A stretch of DNA of 45,873 bases from the NCBI GenBank assembly GCA_023391005.1, contig JAEWBS010000060.1:1-45873 (forward strand). The letters run 5' to 3'. The first letter of the stretch is position 1; each line of letters opens with the position of its first letter. The position numbers and the translations under genes are program-made. The notes under the pieces were generated by a model. The model did no database searches. It was given only the letters and a program-made list of their open reading frames with translations, and was not told where the DNA came from. Below are positions 8,041-16,726 of this stretch, piece after piece. The stretch comes from Bacillota bacterium (lineage in GTDB: Bacteria > Bacillota > Clostridia > Oscillospirales > Ruminococcaceae).

Positions 8041-9849
8041 ATGACCGAAGCTCAGAAGCTTATCCGAAACTTCTGTATCATCGCCCATATCGACCACGGC
8101 AAAAGCACACTGGCTGACCGCATTCTCGAAAAAACCAACACCGTCGCGCTGCGCGACATGTCCGAGCAGCTGCTCGACAACATGGATATCGAGCGCGAGC
8201 GCGGCATCACGATCAAGTCGCGCGCGGTGCGGCTTAACTATAACGCGAAGGACGGCAAAACCTACGCCTTTAATCTGATCGACACACCCGGACACGTCGA
8301 CTTTAACTATGAGGTCTCCCGCTCGCTGGCCGCCTGCGAGGGGGCTATTCTCGTCGTGGATGCCTCACAGGGCATTGAAGCGCAGACGCTGGCCAATACC
8401 TATCTCGCTATCGAGCATGACCTTGAGGTGGTGCCGGTCATCAACAAAATCGATCTGCCCGCCGCAGACCCTGACCGCGTCTGCCGCGAGGTAGAGGATA
8501 TCATCGGCATTCCGGCTCTGGATGCGCCGCGCATCTCGGCTAAGCAGGGCATTGGTATTGACGAAGTGCTTGAGCGTGTGGTGGCAGGCATTCCCGCGCC
8601 GCAGGGCGACCCTGACGCACCACTTCAGGCACTGATCTTCGACTCGTTTTACGACAGCTACAAGGGCGTCATCGTTTACGTCCGCGTTAAAGAGGGTTGT
8701 ATTAAAACCGGCATGAAAATTAAGATGATGGCGTCAAACGCGCAGTTTCAAATTGTGGAATGCGGCGTGCTCGGCGCTGTGAATCTCGTGCCCACCGGCA
8801 GCCTGTCGGCGGGTGAGGTCGGCTATTTTACCGCCTCAATTAAGGCTGTTCAGGACACCCACGTCGGCGACACCGTCACGGGCGTTGAGCACCCCGCCGC
8901 CGCACCGCTGCCCGGCTACCGCAAGGTTAACCCTATGGTATTCTGCGGCATCTACCCGGCTGACGGCGCCAAATACCCCGATCTGCGCGATGCGCTTGAA
9001 AAGCTGAATCTCAACGACGCGTCACTCTCGTTCGAGCCCGAGACCTCAATGGCCTTAGGCTTCGGTTTTCGCTGCGGCTTTTTGGGGCTTTTGCACCTTG
9101 AGATTATTCAGGAGCGCTTAGAGCGCGAATATAACCTTGACCTGATTACCACCGCCCCGTCGGTTGTTTATTATCTGAACCTGACCGACGGTACACGGTT
9201 GCGCATCGACAACCCCACCAATTACCCCGACCCGACGCTGATCGAATCGGCCGAGGAGCCGTTTATTAAGGCGAGCATCTTTACCCCCGCCTCTTATATC
9301 GGCAGCATCATGGAGCTGTGCCAGAACCGGCGCGGCATTTATATCGACACCAAATATCTTGATACCGACCGCGTCGAGCTGCATTACCGCCTGCCGTTAA
9401 ACGAGGTGGTCTACGACTTTTTCGACGCGTTAAAATCCCGCACCAAGGGTTATGCCTCGTTTGACTACGAGTTGGCGGGCTACGAGCCCTCCAAGCTCGT
9501 CAAGCTTGACATTCTGCTTAACGGCGAGACGGTTGACGCGCTCTCGTTCATTGTGCATGCCGACGGGGCCTACCCCCGTGCGCGGCGCATGTGTGAAAAG
9601 CTCAGGGACACCATTCCGCGCCAGATGTTTGAGGTTCCGGTGCAGGGCGCCATCGGCGGCAAGGTCATCGCGCGCGAGACGGTGCGGGCGATGCGCAAGG
9701 ATGTGCTGGCCAAGTGCTATGGCGGCGACATCACCCGTAAGAAAAAGCTGCTTGAAAAGCAGAAGGAAGGCAAGAAGCGCATGCGCCAGATCGGCTCGGT
9801 CGAGCTGCCGCAGGAGGCGTTTATGTCGGTTCTGAAATTGGACGAATGA
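8041..9849 (+). CDS. lepA: Elongation factor 4 (LepA), translational GTPase
   Basis: LepA/EF-4, 602 aa, the usual length. It is a ribosome-binding GTPase related to EF-G, linked to back-translocation and ribosome assembly. The G-domain motifs are complete: AHIDHGKST (15-23), the switch I region with RERGIT, DTPGHVDF and NKIDLP. The C-terminal part ends in the basic, lysine-rich LepA-specific tail (DITRKKKLLEKQKEGKKR). The longest frame starts at 7918, but the ATG at 8041 has GAAGGAG 8 nt upstream and matches the family N-terminus. It overlaps hemW by 4 bp, as in many Firmicutes. Confidence 0.97.
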   Translation: MTEAQKLIRNFCIIAHIDHGKSTLADRILEKTNTVALRDMSEQLLDNMDIERERGITIKSRAVRLNYNAKDGKTYAFNLIDTPGHVDFNYEVSRSLAACEGAILVVDASQGIEAQTLANTYLAIEHDLEVVPVINKIDLPAADPDRVCREVEDIIGIPALDAPRISAKQGIGIDEVLERVVAGIPAPQGDPDAPLQALIFDSFYDSYKGVIVYVRVKEGCIKTGMKIKMMASNAQFQIVECGVLGAVNLVPTGSLSAGEVGYFTASIKAVQDTHVGDTVTGVEHPAAAPLPGYRKVNPMVFCGIYPADGAKYPDLRDALEKLNLNDASLSFEPETSMALGFGFRCGFLGLLHLEIIQERLEREYNLDLITTAPSVVYYLNLTDGTRLRIDNPTNYPDPTLIESAEEPFIKASIFTPASYIGSIMELCQNRRGIYIDTKYLDTDRVELHYRLPLNEVVYDFFDALKSRTKGYASFDYELAGYEPSKLVKLDILLNGETVDALSFIVHADGAYPRARRMCEKLRDTIPRQMFEVPVQGAIGGKVIARETVRAMRKDVLAKCYGGDITRKKKLLEKQKEGKKRMRQIGSVELPQEAFMSVLKLDE

Positions 9850-10928
9850 CGGTGGGGATCTATCTGCACGTTCCGTTCTGCGCCGCCAAGTGCCCCTATT
9901 GCGACTTTTATTCGCAAGCCGGTACAGAGGCCGACTACGACCGCTATCTCGCCGCCATGCTCAGGGCCATCGATTGCTTTGACGGCGACGTTGAAGCCGA
10001 CACCGTTTATTTCGGCGGCGGAACGCCGGTGCTGCTGGGGACCGAGCGCCTGCTCGCACTGTTAAACGCGGTGCGTTGCCGCTTTGGCGACCGTCAGACC
10101 GAGATCACGTTAGAAGCCAACCCCTGCGCCGTCGATGAGCCGATGCTGCGCCGACTGGCCGAGGGCGGCTTTAACCGCATCTCGTTCGGCGTGCAGTCGA
10201 TGAGCGATGACATATTGCGCGTTTTAGGCCGCCGTCACACCGCTGGGCGCGCGGCAGAGATGATTTGCGCGGCGCACCGTGCGGGCTTTTCGCACATTTC
10301 CGCCGACCTGATGCTGGCGGTGCCGGGACAGTGCCTCGAAGAAATTGACGTATCCATTAAGACGCTGATCGCGCTGCCGATCGACCATCTGTCGGCCTAT
10401 CTGCTGAAAATAGAGCCGGGCACCCTCTTTGCCGGACAATATGCCGAGCCGGACGAGGATTTTGCCGCCGACTGCTATCTCAAAATGGTTGATAGCTGCG
10501 TACAGCAGGGCTTTTCTCAGTATGAAATCTCAAACTTTGCTAAAACCCAAGAGGCGCAAAGCCGCCACAACCTGAAGTATTGGCGCTGCGCCCCCTATCT
10601 GGGCATCGGCCCCGCGGCGCATTCGTTTTATAACGGCAGACGCTTTTATTTCCCGCGAAATCTTGCCGCCTTTATCGCGGCGGAAAATCCGTGGACCATT
10701 GCCGTCGACGACGGTTTGGGCGGCGACGAAGCGGAACGCCTGATGCTGGGGCTGCGGCTATCGGAAGGTATTTGCTTTAACGATTTCTCCGACGCCTTCG
10801 CCGAGCGGATGCAGAAGAAGGCCCCGCCGCTTCTCGCCGCCGATCTATTGACGATGACCGATTGCGGTATCAGACTGACCACCAAGGGTTTTCTGCTCTC
10901 AAATGCGGTGATCGCCGCGTTATTATAG
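9846..10928 (+). CDS. hemW: Radical SAM heme chaperone HemW
   Basis: HemW-type radical SAM protein (360 aa), historically mislabelled as oxygen-independent coproporphyrinogen III oxidase. The iron-sulfur motif CAAKCPYCDF supplies Cys12, Cys16 and Cys19. GGGTP (about residues 56-60) and the ITLEANP strand follow as in the family. HemW is known to bind heme and deliver it to client proteins; no such client is nearby. It starts within the lepA stop (ATGA), so it is translationally coupled to lepA, a conserved Firmicute pair. No hrcA-grpE-dnaK genes follow here. Confidence 0.92.
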   Translation: MTVGIYLHVPFCAAKCPYCDFYSQAGTEADYDRYLAAMLRAIDCFDGDVEADTVYFGGGTPVLLGTERLLALLNAVRCRFGDRQTEITLEANPCAVDEPMLRRLAEGGFNRISFGVQSMSDDILRVLGRRHTAGRAAEMICAAHRAGFSHISADLMLAVPGQCLEEIDVSIKTLIALPIDHLSAYLLKIEPGTLFAGQYAEPDEDFAADCYLKMVDSCVQQGFSQYEISNFAKTQEAQSRHNLKYWRCAPYLGIGPAAHSFYNGRRFYFPRNLAAFIAAENPWTIAVDDGLGGDEAERLMLGLRLSEGICFNDFSDAFAERMQKKAPPLLAADLLTMTDCGIRLTTKGFLLSNAVIAALL

Positions 10929-11011
10929 CCTTTATTAAGACCCTGCTAAAAACCTAAGCAGCTCTTAAACCACGGAATCTTATTAAGCGTTTTTCGACTG
11001 TAAAAGCAAAA

Positions 11012-11036
11012 ACCGATACGGCGCAGCCGCGTCGGT
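11012..11036. terminator. Hairpin downstream of hemW
   Basis: ACCGA..CGGC gca GCCG..TCGGT (11012-11036): a 9-bp stem interrupted by a 2x2 internal loop. The T-run is on the minus-strand side (AAAAA at 11008-11012), and only a weak ATAAAAAGATTTTT follows on the plus strand. Possible weak terminator of lepA-hemW or part of the leader of the next operon. Confidence 0.35.
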
Positions 11037-11094
11037 CTCAATAAAAAGATTTTTAAGAAGCCACATTAAACGACGCCAAAAGGGGGAATCCGAT

Positions 11095-11622
11095 ATGCCT
11101 TCAGCCAAAACAGAATGGATTGCGCTGGTCTATTCGGTTCCCGCCAGCCCCACCAAGGCTCGCGTTTTTGTTTGGCGCAGACTGCGCGCGTTGCGCGCAC
11201 AGGCGTTGCGTCCCGGCATGGCCCTTTTGCCCAACAACAAGGAAAGTCTGGCCGCCCTTGAAATGCTGCGCAAAAAAATCCAGAGCTTTTCAGGCGACGC
11301 GGTGCTGCTTGAGATGAATTTTATCAGTCCGGCCGAAAACGAGACCATGCGCCACCGTTTTGCCTTGGCCGATGAGGATGAGCTGCGCGCGACGCTGAAA
11401 GAATGCGCCGAGATGCTCGAACGCATGAAAAAAACCGCCGACCCCGACGCGCGTGCCGCCATCGAAAAGGCGCTGAACAAAAAGCTCAGTCTCGTACGCA
11501 AATCCTCTACCGAGGCGATGCGGCGACAGGCCGACGAGTTTGAAGAGGCGGTCGGCACGCTGTTTGACACGCTGCGCAGCCTGCCTGCGGAATTTGCCGC
11601 CATGCTGCACCCCGACAAATAG
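11095..11622 (+). CDS. ChrB N-terminal-domain-like protein
   Basis: Protein of 175 aa whose first 80 residues resemble the ChrB N-terminal domain: a WIALVYSVP strand, a conserved RVFVWRRLRALRAQAL helix and the PGMALLP turn. The rest is mostly charged helix (about 95-150). In ChrB proteins the related domain accompanies chromate-responsive regulation, but here there is no chromate transporter. GGGGG lies about 10 nt before the ATG. It is the first of five close plus-strand genes ending in metH, so a role linked to one-carbon or sulfur metabolism, or to stress, is possible but not shown. Confidence 0.6.
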   Translation: MPSAKTEWIALVYSVPASPTKARVFVWRRLRALRAQALRPGMALLPNNKESLAALEMLRKKIQSFSGDAVLLEMNFISPAENETMRHRFALADEDELRATLKECAEMLERMKKTADPDARAAIEKALNKKLSLVRKSSTEAMRRQADEFEEAVGTLFDTLRSLPAEFAAMLHPDK

Positions 11623-11632
11623 AGGGTACGTC

Positions 11633-11971
11633 ATGAACCTGTTTTCAATTCCTGAAAAAACTAAAGAAGAATTCAGCCGGCTGTTGGCCTGTGCCAACGG
11701 TTGCCGAATCGAACATATGATATCTCAGGGGCATTGCTCCCCCGACGGCTTTTGGTACGATCAGACCGAGGATGAGCTTGTCTGCCTGCTCTCGGGCAGC
11801 GCGCTGCTGGTTTTTGCGCACTGTCAGGTCTTTTTAACGACCGGAGATACGGTTTTTATTCCCGCGCATCAAAGACATCGCGTCGAAGCTACAAGTCACA
11901 TCCCGGCCTGTGTCTGGTTGTGTATCTTCGGCTGTTTTGATCAAACTATAAAACAGGAGAACCCGCTATGA
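11633..11971 (+). CDS. Small cupin-domain protein
   Basis: Single cupin barrel of 112 aa. The conserved signature is visible as a GHCSPDGFWYDQTEDELVCLLSG segment followed by GDTVFIPAHQRHRVEATS, in which the last histidines would help hold a metal. Small cupins of this type occur next to very different genes, and the ligand cannot be read off. The start at 11633 has AGAGGG 6 nt upstream; the same frame is open further upstream inside the preceding gene, without support. It lies 10 bp after the ChrB-like gene and overlaps metF by ATGA, so it is co-translated with the methionine genes. Confidence 0.75.
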   Translation: MNLFSIPEKTKEEFSRLLACANGCRIEHMISQGHCSPDGFWYDQTEDELVCLLSGSALLVFAHCQVFLTTGDTVFIPAHQRHRVEATSHIPACVWLCIFGCFDQTIKQENPL

Positions 11972-12855
11972 AAATTTCTGAAATCTGCCGCAAAAAGCCG
12001 CTGACCTTTTCGCTTGAGATATTCCCGCCCAAGCGCGACCGTCCTGTCGAGAGCCTTTACGCCACGATCGACCGACTCTCGGCACTAAAACCGGACTATA
12101 TCAGCGTTACCTACGGCGCGGGCGGCTCATCCGCGCAACAGCAGGTCACCTGCGCGCTGGTATCCCATATCCAGAACAACTGCGGCATCACGCCGCTGGC
12201 CCACCTGACCTGCATCAACTCCACCCGCGATCAGGTGGACGCCATGCTCGATGCGCTGGAGAAAGAAAAGATTGAAAATGTGCTGGCGCTGCGCGGTGAC
12301 CGGGTGCCGGAGGCCGACCCCTCGCCCCACTTTCTGCATGCGACCGATCTGATTGCCCACATCAGCCATCGTGGCGGCTTTGACATTGCTGCGGCCTGCT
12401 ACCCTGAGGGGCATCCCGACAGCGACAATGCCGAGCAGGACATTCAATATCTCAAGGAGAAGGTCACGCTGGGCGCGTCGCATCTGGTGTCGCAGCTTTT
12501 CTTTGATAATGAGGATTTTTTACGTCTGGCCGAGCTGTGCGACAAAGAAAATATCAAGGTGCCGATCAAGGCCGGTATCATGCCGGTGGTCAATGCCAAG
12601 CAGATTGAGCGCATGGTGTCGCTCTGCGGCGCAAAGCTGCCGCGCAAATTCGCCAAGATTATGGCGCGCTACGGCGACAACCCACAGGCGCTGTTTGACG
12701 CGGGGCTGTGCTACGCGACCGAGCAGATTGTCGACCTGATCACGAGCGGCGTTTCAGGCATCCATCTCTACACGATGAATAACCCGGTCATCGCTGAGAC
12801 GGTTCACAAAAGCATTGCGAATATTCTGGCCTCGACCAACGGTGAGGCGCTGTGA
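11968..12855 (+). CDS. metF: Methylenetetrahydrofolate reductase
   Basis: MetF (295 aa), an FAD-containing TIM barrel reducing 5,10-methylene-THF to 5-methyl-THF, the methyl donor for MetH encoded three genes on. Family features are FSLEIFPPK near the N-terminus with its catalytic glutamate, ISVTYGAGG, NVLALRGD, and the SQLFFDNEDF segment with KAGIMPV. No MetV-like zinc-binding partner gene is adjacent. The start overlaps the cupin stop (ATGA) and the end overlaps the next GTG start (GTGA), so all three genes are translationally linked. Confidence 0.95.
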   Translation: MKISEICRKKPLTFSLEIFPPKRDRPVESLYATIDRLSALKPDYISVTYGAGGSSAQQQVTCALVSHIQNNCGITPLAHLTCINSTRDQVDAMLDALEKEKIENVLALRGDRVPEADPSPHFLHATDLIAHISHRGGFDIAAACYPEGHPDSDNAEQDIQYLKEKVTLGASHLVSQLFFDNEDFLRLAELCDKENIKVPIKAGIMPVVNAKQIERMVSLCGAKLPRKFAKIMARYGDNPQALFDAGLCYATEQIVDLITSGVSGIHLYTMNNPVIAETVHKSIANILASTNGEAL

Positions 12856-13541
12856 GACTGACGCTCTCCCGCCCGCTGGCCATCGACCGGGGCGAGGCGC
12901 TGCGGTATCTCAGAAGCCGCGAGGATCTGTCCATTGCCGACGATCTGACCGCCGCCGCCGATAAAATTCTCGCCATTTCAGCACCCGCGGCCGCTGCCGT
13001 GGTGCTGCCGCTTTGCCGGCAGGCGGACGGCCAACTCGTCTGCGGTGGGCTGGCGCTGCCGGGCCGGGCCATTGCCCGGCATCTGGACGGCTGCGCCCGC
13101 TGCATGCTGCTGGCTGTAACGCTCGGCTTTGCTGTGGACCGCCACATATCGACCGAGGGGCAGGCCAATCCCTATCGGGCGCTGCTGCTCGACGCCTGCG
13201 CGACGACGGCGGTCGAGGATCTGGCCGACCACGCGACCGAACGGGGGCGCGCGCTGCTATTGGCGGAACCGCACAGCGTGACCTTCCGTTTTTCACCGGG
13301 CTACGGCGATTTGCCGCTTGCCTTACAGCCTAAGCTGCTTGAACTGCTTGATGCCCGCCGACTGCTCGGGCTGACCGTCGGCAGCTCGCTGTTGCTCTCG
13401 CCAATAAAATCGGTGACCGCGATCATCGGCATCAAGCACGCCGACGAAAGCGGCGATACCCCATTCCCCACCGCGCCGGGGTGCGCTGTTTGCACGATGG
13501 CAGGCCGGTGCGCTTACAGCAAATTCAAGACGAAAGGCTGA
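12852..13541 (+). CDS. B12-dependent methionine synthase activation-domain protein
   Basis: Stand-alone version (229 aa) of the MetH reactivation domain, which binds S-adenosylmethionine and remethylates the cobalamin after accidental oxidation. The RFSPGYGD motif (about residues 140-147), known from the SAM-binding part of MetH, is present, followed by a helix and LGLTVGSSLLLSPIKSVTAIIG. The C-terminus is cysteine-rich (PGCAVCTMAGRCAY), as often in these separate proteins. MetH encoded downstream lacks this domain, so the two products should act together. GTG start overlapping the metF stop. Confidence 0.85.
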   Translation: MRLTLSRPLAIDRGEALRYLRSREDLSIADDLTAAADKILAISAPAAAAVVLPLCRQADGQLVCGGLALPGRAIARHLDGCARCMLLAVTLGFAVDRHISTEGQANPYRALLLDACATTAVEDLADHATERGRALLLAEPHSVTFRFSPGYGDLPLALQPKLLELLDARRLLGLTVGSSLLLSPIKSVTAIIGIKHADESGDTPFPTAPGCAVCTMAGRCAYSKFKTKG

Positions 13542-13545
13542 TGTT

Positions 13546-15915
13546 ATGAACCGCTTTAGAGAGGCGCTTAATAAAAAAATGATCTTCACCGACGGCGCCA
13601 TGGGCACGATGTTGCAGCGCTTAGGACTTAATCCGGGTGAAAACCCGTCGTTGCTGTGCATCACCGCACCCGAGGTTATTGAAGATATTCACGCCGCTTA
13701 CTTTAAGGCGGGCAGCCACATCGTTTATACCAACACCTTTTCGGCCAGCGCGCCTAAGCTTGAGGGCACCGATTACAGCGTGGACGCGGTCATATCCGCC
13801 GCCGTGGATTGCGCCCGCCGCGCCGCCGCGCCCTATGACGGGCTGGTCGCGCTCGATATCGGCCCGTTAGGCGAGCTGCTCGAGCCGTTGGGCACCATGC
13901 CGTTTGAGCGCGCCGTCGCGCTGTTTTCAGAGCAGATTCAGGCGGGCGTCAAGGCCGGTATCGACCTGATCGCCATTGAGACGATGATGGACGTCTACGA
14001 GGCCAAGGCGGCGCTTCTGGCAGCCAAAGAATGCTGCGATCTGCCGGTTATGGTCACGATGACCTTTGAGGCAGGCGGCAGAACCTTTACCGGCTGCGAT
14101 ATTCGCGCCATGGCGCTGACGCTTGAGGGGCATGGCGCCGATGTTATCGGCGTCAACTGCTCGGTGGGACCGCTGCAATTGGGCGAGATGGTCGCCGAGC
14201 TGCGCCGCTGGACGCGGCTACCCATTGCCGTCAAGCCCAACGCGGGCTTACCCAACGCGGGCGGCGGGTATGATTTGACCGCCGAAGAATTCGCGGCGGG
14301 GGTGTGCACGCTAATCGATTGCGGCGCGTCGGTCGTGGGCGGATGCTGCGGCACCTCACCTGAGTATATCGCGGCACTGGCCCGCGCCGCCCACAATAAA
14401 ACGCCGGTTTTGCCGCCTAAGACCGTCCCCTCCGCGGCCTGCTCGGCCACCGCTTCGGTGCTGCTCGACGCGCCGATTGTCGTCGGCGAGCGGTTGAACC
14501 CAACCGGCAAAAAGCTTTTGAAGCAGGCATTGGCCGACTCGGACATGGGCTACATTCTGCGTCAGGCCGTGGCCCAGCAGGAGGACGGCGCGCAGATGCT
14601 CGACGTCAACGTCGGCCTGCCCGGTATTGACGAGCCCGCGATGATGGCTAAGGTGGTCAAGGCCATTCAGTCGGTCTGTCCGCTGCCGCTTCAGATCGAT
14701 TCCGCCGATCCCGACGCCATCGAGGCGGGACTTCGCGTCTATAACGGCCGCGCGGTCGTCAACTCGGTCAACGGCAAGGACGAGGTGCTTGATCGGTTGC
14801 TGCCGGTTGTCAAAAAATATGGCGCGGCGGTCGTCGGCCTCACGCTGGATGAAAGCGGCATTCCCGAAACGGCCGAGGGCCGCGTTGAAATCGCCAAAAA
14901 GATTATTGCGCGCTGCGAGCAGGCGGGTATCCCACGCGAGGATGTGATCATCGACTGCCTGACTATGACGGTTGGGGCGGATCAGCGCAACGCGCAAATT
15001 ACGATTGAAGCGGTGCGCCGCGTGCGGGCGCTGGGCGTCAAAACCGCGCTGGGCGTCTCGAACGTCTCGTTCGGCTTGCCCCGGCGCGACTTGGTCAACC
15101 GCACGTTTTTTACGCTGGCGCTGCAAGCAGGGCTAAACCTGTCGATTATTAACCCCGCCGACGCGGGCATGATGGAGGCGCTCGCGGTATTCCGCATGCT
15201 GTTTGGCTATGACCCCAACGGCGAGGCGTATATCGGCCAGTTTGCGCAAACAACCGCCCAACCCGCGCTCGCCGCACCGGAAAAGGGCGCGAAGAGCGAC
15301 GTTTCAGCCGCGATTCACGCCGGCTTGGAGCAGCAGGCGGCGCAGGCCGCGCGCAGCCTGCTTGAATCCGCAACGCCTGAGGCTCTGATCGCCGAGATTC
15401 TGATTCCAACGCTCGACGAGGTCGGCAAGCGCTATGAGAAAAACGAGATTTTTCTGCCGCAGCTCATCCGCTCGGCGGGCGCCGCCAAGGCCGCTTTTGA
15501 TGTGGTGCGCGAGCGCATCGCCGCCTCTAAAACTGAGCAGACCGACCGCGGCACCATCGTGCTCGCGACGGTTCAAGGGGATATTCACGACATCGGCAAG
15601 AATATTGTGCGCGCTGTGCTTGAAAATTACGGCTACCGCATCATTGATCTTGGGCGCGACGTCGCGCCTGTCACCGTCGTCGAGGCGGTCAAGTCGGCCA
15701 ACGCCACGCTTTGCGGCCTTTCGGCGCTCATGACCACGACGCTGCCCGCGATGGAGGAAACCATCAGACTGCTCCACGCGCAATGCCCCGCTTGCCGCGT
15801 GGTGGTCGGCGGCGCGGTGCTCACCGCCGATTACGCCGCCACCATAGGCGCACATTATTACGCCAAGGATGCCTCTGCCACCGTTGCGGCGGCCAAGGTT
15901 GTTTTTGGCACATAA
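13546..15915 (+). CDS. metH: Cobalamin-dependent methionine synthase, three-domain form
   Basis: MetH of 789 aa (full-length E. coli type is about 1200). It has three modules: homocysteine-binding barrel (1-290) with zinc ligands Cys205, Cys267 and Cys268; methyl-THF-binding domain (about 310-560); and B12-binding region with helical cap (about 580-789). The cobalt-ligating motif GDIHDIG is at 678-684, with His681 as the lower ligand. The C-terminal activation domain is missing and supplied in trans by the gene 4 bp upstream. This is the last gene of the five-gene unit from 11095. No SAM or cobalamin riboswitch consensus was recognised upstream of the operon. Confidence 0.95.
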   Translation: MNRFREALNKKMIFTDGAMGTMLQRLGLNPGENPSLLCITAPEVIEDIHAAYFKAGSHIVYTNTFSASAPKLEGTDYSVDAVISAAVDCARRAAAPYDGLVALDIGPLGELLEPLGTMPFERAVALFSEQIQAGVKAGIDLIAIETMMDVYEAKAALLAAKECCDLPVMVTMTFEAGGRTFTGCDIRAMALTLEGHGADVIGVNCSVGPLQLGEMVAELRRWTRLPIAVKPNAGLPNAGGGYDLTAEEFAAGVCTLIDCGASVVGGCCGTSPEYIAALARAAHNKTPVLPPKTVPSAACSATASVLLDAPIVVGERLNPTGKKLLKQALADSDMGYILRQAVAQQEDGAQMLDVNVGLPGIDEPAMMAKVVKAIQSVCPLPLQIDSADPDAIEAGLRVYNGRAVVNSVNGKDEVLDRLLPVVKKYGAAVVGLTLDESGIPETAEGRVEIAKKIIARCEQAGIPREDVIIDCLTMTVGADQRNAQITIEAVRRVRALGVKTALGVSNVSFGLPRRDLVNRTFFTLALQAGLNLSIINPADAGMMEALAVFRMLFGYDPNGEAYIGQFAQTTAQPALAAPEKGAKSDVSAAIHAGLEQQAAQAARSLLESATPEALIAEILIPTLDEVGKRYEKNEIFLPQLIRSAGAAKAAFDVVRERIAASKTEQTDRGTIVLATVQGDIHDIGKNIVRAVLENYGYRIIDLGRDVAPVTVVEAVKSANATLCGLSALMTTTLPAMEETIRLLHAQCPACRVVVGGAVLTADYAATIGAHYYAKDASATVAAAKVVFGT

Positions 15916-15965
15916 TCATTTTGTTAAGTCGCTTTGTAAAAATGATCTTGCCGCTGTTTTTGTAT
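15915..15965 (+). terminator. Possible terminator after metH
   Basis: An 8-bp AT-rich stem (ATCATTTT 15915-15922 with AAAATGAT 15939-15946), then a T-run 12 nt later. Weak in stem strength and T-tract position. Confidence 0.3.
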
Positions 15966-15973
15966 CTTTATGA

Positions 15974-16002
15974 TTGACTTTTTATGAGCATTGAGATATA
16001 AT
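15974..16002 (+). promoter_or_regulatory. Promoter of tRNA-Ser
   Basis: TTGACT (15974-15979), 17-nt spacer, perfect TATAAT (15997-16002). Predicted start near 16009, about 80 nt before the mature tRNA 5' end. Confidence 0.8.
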
Positions 16003-16089
16003 ATTTAAGCTTGGTCAAACGTGCACTACGATCATGTCGTACCGGTTTTGGCTAAACGCTTTGCAGCGGCAAACATCTCAATTTAATAT

Positions 16090-16178
16090 GGAGTGGTATC
16101 GAAGTGGTCATAACGGGGCGCACTCGAAATGCGTTTGCGAGAAATCGCACGTGAGTTCGAATCTCACCCACTCCGCCA
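16090..16178 (+). tRNA. tRNA-Ser (anticodon CGA)
   Basis: Complete class II tRNA with a long variable arm. Acceptor stem GGAGTGG pairs with CCACTCC, the anticodon loop is CTCGAAA (anticodon CGA), the T-loop is TTCGAAT, and the 3' CCA is encoded. It marks the boundary between the methionine operon and the Type III restriction segment, a common place for islands. Confidence 0.95.
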
Positions 16179-16182
16179 AGAT

Positions 16183-16226
16183 AAGTTGACAAGTTTTTGA
16201 TAAGAAAGCTTGTCAACTTTCTTTTT
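16183..16226 (+). terminator. Terminator of tRNA-Ser
   Basis: Perfect 11-bp stem AAGTTGACAAG (16183-16193) / CTTGTCAACTT (16209-16219) followed by TCTTTTTA. Confidence 0.85.
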
Positions 16227-16726
16227 ATGCTGTGAAGAGCAGGCGTTATTACTGTCAATTGAATGAGACTCAAACCCCTTGCAGCTTATAACCGCGAAGA
16301 ACATTCCCTGTAAAAGAGACAGAATAAGCTAAAGCGCCTGCCGTTGCAAGGATAACGTCAGGTGCTTTTTGTATAGACCGCCGCAGGCATTCCAGCGAAA
16401 ACCTCTTGTAAATACGCCAATGTTTATTGAGGCTTGGCAGAAATTGTGATATGCTGTATCTTGATGAATTATATCATGACGGCGGTCGTCATGGATAAAG
16501 ATAAAAGTTATATATAACGGCATTGATACTTATGCCCTTATTAAAATTGTAGAGGATGTAACACGGCAAGGGCGCAAAGTCGTCTCTAACAATTGCGTGG
16601 CCACGACGCCGGATATTGCGGCACCTTGCCATAAACCGAAGGTAATACCCAGAATAGTCTAGATCAGATCCGCCAGAAAACTGGAGCCCAACGATATATC
16701 TTCAATCTATGGAGGAGAATCACAAG
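16227..16726. other. Gap between tRNA-Ser and the Type III locus
   Basis: About 500 bp without a convincing gene. It holds a terminator-like hairpin at 16332-16367 (9 bp with one G-U pair, plus an inner CGTT/AACG) followed by TTTTT, although no gene precedes it. Positions about 16485-16662 read open in one plus-strand frame and end in TAG; the segment contains KIVEDVTRQGRKVVSNN, protein-like in composition, but it has no start or ribosome site and I do not recognise it. It may be a remnant. A clear promoter for mod was not found here. Confidence 0.4.
16332..16370 (+). terminator. Orphan terminator-like hairpin
   Basis: AAGCGCCTG (16332-16340) pairs with CAGGTGCTT (16359-16367), one G-U pair, with an inner CGTT/AACG; TTTTT follows. 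It has no gene directly upstream except the tRNA, which already has its own terminator. Confidence 0.5.

Noticed and set aside
11037..11094. SAM (S-box) or cobalamin riboswitch ahead of the metF-metH operon
   Set aside because: Neither consensus core is present in the 166-bp space after hemW.
16709..16726. ATG at 16709 as the mod start
   Set aside because: No ribosome site upstream; the GGAGGA lies after it and serves the ATG at 16727.
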